Below the pieces are notes generated by a model that saw only the letters and a program-made list of their open reading frames with translations, was not told where the DNA came from and did no database searches. Shown here in pieces: positions 13,973 through 14,201 of a DNA stretch of 14,201 bases. Position numbers and translations under genes: made by a program. The first letter of the stretch is position 1. Every line of letters starts with the position of its first letter. Source of the stretch: Lentihominibacter faecis (lineage in GTDB: Bacteria; Bacillota; Clostridia; Peptostreptococcales; Anaerovoracaceae); contig NZ_JACRWC010000090.1 in assembly GCF_014306095.1 (NCBI RefSeq), positions 1-14,201 of the forward strand. Direction: 5' to 3'.

Positions 13973-14169
13973 ATGAGAGATTATCACAGCAGAATGAAAT
14001 GGGAGATGACTCGCATCTGGCAGCGAGAAGTCCAAAATCGGAAGCGTATGATGCAGGAACTGCGGCAGCTTCCGGCGGGAGACCTTTGCATCAGAAAAGG
14101 CAAAGGCGATAGTTTTTATACATATCACACCAATCAACACGACACTCGTGGCGTTTTGCGGGATAGGAA
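13973..14169 (+). CDS. Unidentified ORF, 3'-truncated by the contig end
   Basis: The frame starts at ATG 13973 (GGGG at 13963-13966) or at 13961 and stays open to the end of genomic sequence, where it runs into adapter. About 66 residues are visible. There is a charged helix (KWEMTRIWQREVQNRKRMMQ) with coiled-coil-like character, then ELRQLPAGDLCIRKGKGDS and FYTYHTNQHD, a probable start of a beta-rich domain. The pattern helix - LPxGxL - basic/aromatic strands recalls uncharacterised clostridial proteins that may have nuclease-like C-termini; this is recollection, not proof. No function is assigned. It lies downstream of the palindrome array and a promoter-like pair. Confidence 0.45.
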
Positions 14170-14201
14170 CTGTCTCTTATACACATCTCCGAGCCCACGA
14201 G
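14170..14201. other. Illumina Nextera adapter sequence (artefact)
   Basis: From 14170 the sequence reads CTGTCTCTTATACACATCT, the complement of the 19-base Tn5 mosaic end, followed by CCGAGCCCACGAG, the Nextera read-2 adapter. This is library construct and not genomic DNA. Genomic sequence ends at about 14169. Confidence 0.97.

Noticed and set aside
13835..14140. Minus-strand ORF of 101 codons at the right end
   Set aside because: No ribosome site or recognisable domain, and it overlaps the promoter-like pair and the plus-strand frame; the plus-strand reading has better signals, though neither is proven.

Overview
The window looks like chromosome from an anaerobic Bacillota, most likely class Clostridia. 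The evidence is strong GGAGG-type ribosome sites, tightly packed and overlapping genes, sigma-A-like promoters, short hairpin/T-tract terminators, and the prfA - sua5 - rpiB - upp neighbourhood typical of Firmicutes. By eye G+C is near half. I cannot name the genus. Both ends are sequencing-library ends: the right 32 bases are Illumina Nextera adapter, and the first six bases match the end of the Tn5 mosaic end.

Region 1 (1-3833). After a GC-rich 18-bp tandem repeat come six plus-strand genes packed like one operon: lrgA, lrgB, a GntR/FadR-family regulator with an FCD ligand domain, a phosphoglycolate-phosphatase-like HAD hydrolase, a cytidylate-kinase-like protein with an altered P-loop, and a LysE/RhtB exporter. 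A clear intrinsic terminator closes it. LrgAB homologues move small organic acids (pyruvate; glycolate in plant plastids), FCD regulators often sense such acids, and the HAD enzyme could release glycolate. The first four genes may therefore form a small-acid handling module (inference).

Region 2 (3834-8600). A housekeeping block: prfA (release factor 1), sua5 (tRNA t6A synthesis), rpiB, upp and tyrS, with a TG-extended -10 promoter ahead of prfA and a terminator after tyrS. A second promoter may sit before upp.

Region 3 (8601-9374). A 5'-truncated amidohydrolase remnant abuts the tyrS terminator. It is followed by a 29-bp tandem duplication of its own tail, a weak terminator, a consensus sigma-A promoter and an about 100-nt AT-rich leader carrying phased short repeats.

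Region 4 (9375-13569). An acyl-CoA synthetase converges on a LysR regulator, with a hairpin of about 95 nt filling the gap as a two-way terminator. The LysR gene is divergent from a stand-alone FabF-type ketoacyl-ACP synthase, and the shared intergenic region holds a good LysR-type operator. Together they suggest a small regulated fatty-acyl locus apart from a full fab cluster.

Region 5 (13570-14169). There is no convincing gene until the last 200 bases. Instead there is a regular array of alternating inverted copies of ACAACATGAA (four stem-loops, about 62-bp period), a promoter-like pair, and the start of an unidentified ORF cut off by the contig end. This is the least explained part of the window.
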